From Gammaproteobacteria bacterium (GTDB lineage: Bacteria > Pseudomonadota > Gammaproteobacteria > Pseudomonadales > Azotimanducaceae), in NCBI GenBank assembly GCA_026706935.1, contig JAPOXV010000018.1, positions 1 through 64,000 of the forward strand: DNA of 64,000 nucleotides, in the 5' to 3' direction. Within the stretch, counting starts at the first letter, position 1. The number at the start of each line of letters is the position of its first letter. The notes under the pieces were generated by a model. The model searched no databases and was not told the DNA's origin. It saw nothing but the letters and a program-made list of their open reading frames with translations. Both the position numbers and the translations under genes were made by a program. Of the stretch, positions 62,564-64,000 are shown one piece after another.

Positions 62564-63166
62564 GTGGCAGATCAAGAAATGTGGAGCTTTTAGATCATAT
62601 TTCCGAATGTATCCAAAGGCGATTACTACCTTGATTACAAAAACCCTGGTTAACAACATTAGTCTTGCAATTCACGCAAGATAACTATACAATTAAACAG
62701 GTGATGCGAAAACCAAGCATCGAAATGACCCCGGCGACTGGGGTGTCTGGACGAGGGAGGAGCGTTCACGTTGGTGACTCCAATGATCCGTCAAAATGCA
62801 GCTTGATTTGTAATCAAGTATGTAAGTCCCTATCCAAAGGATTGATGAGTACACAGAATCCTGCAACGAGGTCTTTTTCGGATCCAAGCTAATTCAGGAT
62901 GCCGTGATTCGGAACCTCCAAATACTCTCCGAATCCACTATGCGGCTAACTACTTCGATTAAAGCGACAGAGAACCACTGATTGATTGGCGGCGGTTGCG
63001 TGACTTTAGAAATGTACTTACTCACGGTTATTTTGTAATTGACAAAGAGCTAGTATGGAATGCGTTAGAGCTTCTTCCACCGTTGGCTGATGCTGTGGCG
63101 AGAATGCAAATATTTGCTCAATGTAGAACTGCAGCTGCGCCTCCAAAAAACGATGACTCCAGGTGA
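62560..63166 (+). pseudogene. HEPN toxin hepT, split by a 211-bp insertion and frameshifted
   Basis: The N-terminal part (62560-62619) reads NVELLDHISECIQR. The C-terminal part resumes in the same frame at 62832 as IQRIDEYTESCNEVFFGSKL and QDAVIRNLQILSE. Removing 62620-62840 with one repeat copy joins them exactly. A second lesion near 62978 (TGA, then a shifted frame) precedes IDWRRLRDFRNVLTHGYFVI, which contains the RNVLTHGY (R-x4-H-x-Y) catalytic motif of HepT ribonucleases, and LVWNALELLPPLADAV. In the present state the product stops after 24 residues, in the insertion. It was a toxin of the MntA-HepT type. Confidence 0.85.
62620..62830. mobile_element. 211-bp non-autonomous insertion element (MITE-like)
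   Basis: It is bounded by direct repeats TATCCAAAGG (62610-62619 and 62831-62840), a 10-bp target duplication. Near each end lie perfect inverted 12-mers CTTGATTACAAA (62630-62641) and TTTGTAATCAAG (62807-62818); similarity extends more loosely to the tips. It has no reading frame of note. The interior folds into at least three hairpins: CTTGC/GCAAG (about 62664), GATGC/GCATC (about 62703) and CCCC/GGGG (about 62729). It is a short element mobilised by a transposase elsewhere, which is not identified. Confidence 0.75.
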
Positions 63167-63206
63167 TCCACTAGAACCTAAATTAGGAGACGAGTCTCGC
63201 GACGTT

Positions 63207-63992
63207 CTAAGATAAGGCGTTTTTAAAGATCTTCGCTTCCTTCCGAGCGATCTCAAAGGCGGTCTTACCGTTTTTGTTCGTGATGTTCGGATCTGCGCCG
63301 TTTGCCAAGAGAGCTTCTGCCGCACTTACCTTACCTTCGTACGTCGCACGGTGTAAAGGTGTTCGACCTTTCTTGTCCTGCGTATTTAGGTCAGCGCCGG
63401 AGGTAGCTAGCAAAGTGACGACATTCGCTTGATCCATCTCCGCGGCTAGTTGAATAGGAGTACGATGGGATCGGTTCAAGGCGTTTGGATTCGCATTTTG
63501 ATCTAGTAGCAGTTGGGTCGTGGATTCCGCACCCGCTCGCGAAGACCAATGCAACGCGGTCATGCCGAACTCTAAAGGCTTGTGAGAAAGCGAAGGGTCT
63601 TCCGCCAGTAATTCTTCAACACGAGTCACATCGTCTAATGCACTAGCGGAACCAATATCGTAATACGCGCCGTCATCGATCAGGAGTTTGGCAACGGTAA
63701 GGTGTTCTTCTTTTGTCCCGAGCTTCGGGGGAGCCACCGCTTCCTGCAACGATGTTTCGCCCCGTTCGCCATTGCTCTTCATACGCAATTCGTGGTGCTT
63801 GCGGACACCGTATTTGATAAGAAGCGTCGCCATGTCTACCGAGCCTCGATATGCCGCCCAATACATTAGAGAAATGTTGTCGGGCCACCCCAAATGTGGC
63901 TTTTTAACGGACACGCAGGTTGCGTCGACGACGCCCGATTCAAATAGCGCTTGCAAGGAGTCGACAGCGTCACACCATGCACCTTCATGCAT
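63207..63992 (-). CDS. Ankyrin-repeat protein (possibly partial at the window edge)
   Basis: 261 residues seen; the frame stays open beyond the ATG at 63992 to the window edge, so the true start may lie outside. Five or so ankyrin repeats are visible: NISLMYWAAYRGSVDMATLLIKYG, FGMTALHWSSRAGAESTTQLLLDQNANPN, HRTPIQLAAEMDQANVVTLLATSGADLN, GRTPLHRATYEGKVSAAEALLANGADPN, GKTAFEIARKEA. Such domains bind other proteins. No signal peptide is visible in what is present. The partner is unknown. It converges on the broken hepT gene. Confidence 0.8.
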   Translation of the reverse strand: MHEGAWCDAVDSLQALFESGVVDATCVSVKKPHLGWPDNISLMYWAAYRGSVDMATLLIKYGVRKHHELRMKSNGERGETSLQEAVAPPKLGTKEEHLTVAKLLIDDGAYYDIGSASALDDVTRVEELLAEDPSLSHKPLEFGMTALHWSSRAGAESTTQLLLDQNANPNALNRSHRTPIQLAAEMDQANVVTLLATSGADLNTQDKKGRTPLHRATYEGKVSAAEALLANGADPNITNKNGKTAFEIARKEAKIFKNALS

Positions 63993-64000
63993 CTGGTTGT

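Noticed and set aside
62690..62750. Hammerhead-ribozyme-like arrangement (stem, GAAA, stem, GTC) inside the 211-bp element
   Set aside because: The CUGANGA core is not present: the first base and the last A are wrong (GGTGATGC). Stem I does not pair.

Overview
The window reads as one contiguous piece of a Gram-negative, heterotrophic, probably marine gammaproteobacterial chromosome. This is an inference from three things: large TonB-dependent receptors, an alginate-degradation locus, and a FabY-type ketosynthase with oxyR/katG and hemH of proteobacterial type. Base composition looks close to 50% G+C throughout. I see no phage or plasmid genes, no rRNA and no CRISPR array. The only RNA gene I can support is a selenocysteine tRNA (15862-15955, minus strand).

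Layout. 1-12.9 kb is mostly metabolic genes: a DUF5990 protein, two hotdog/MaoC-like proteins, a glutathione S-transferase, dienelactone-hydrolase-like and prolyl-iminopeptidase-like hydrolases, a HAD phosphatase, a membrane-anchored PQQ dehydrogenase, a sodium:solute symporter, an isoprenylcysteine-methyltransferase-like protein, a GNAT enzyme and a decayed GNAT fragment. 12.8-19.5 kb holds a divergent lipoprotein/outer-membrane-barrel pair, a sialidase-family protein without an export signal, tRNA-Sec, and a class III CoA-transferase followed 6 bp later by a TonB-dependent receptor. 19.8-20.7 kb is a Fic-domain gene broken by one in-frame TAG and preceded by a 42-codon ORF whose stop overlaps the fic start. 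21.9-32.0 kb is an alginate utilisation locus: TonB receptor, GntR/FadR regulator, PL6 lyase, PL17 oligoalginate lyase and MFS transporter, with a TTGGT...ACCAA operator at the receptor promoter. A VapBC-like pair follows.

33-39 kb contains an NCS2 permease with an extra C-terminal domain, a VOC protein, and a minus-strand cluster of DUF2141 protein, carotenoid oxygenase, LytS-type kinase and LytTR regulator. 39.5-41.3 kb has a DegT-like protein and a gene-poor gap. 41.4-49.9 kb is an acyl-chain block: moaB, thiolase and fabY on the minus strand, and divergently a 1629-residue protein. That protein appears to join all four acetyl-CoA-carboxylase activities (alpha-CT, beta-CT, biotin carboxylase, biotinyl) plus about 470 residues I cannot assign. 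49.9-62.1 kb is housekeeping: TauE/SafE, LysR, an acidic lipoprotein, hemH, hisH-hisF-quinone oxidoreductase, valS, and katG with divergent oxyR.

62.2-63.2 kb is an MntA-HepT toxin-antitoxin module. Its hepT is split by a 211-bp non-autonomous element with inverted repeats and a 10-bp target duplication, and it is also frameshifted. An ankyrin-repeat protein runs to, and perhaps over, the right edge.

The most unusual items are the four-in-one carboxylase, the hepT-disrupting element with its strong hairpins, the tRNA-Sec with a short acceptor stem, and the NCS2 permease fusion. Family assignments come from motifs recognised by eye; no database search was possible.
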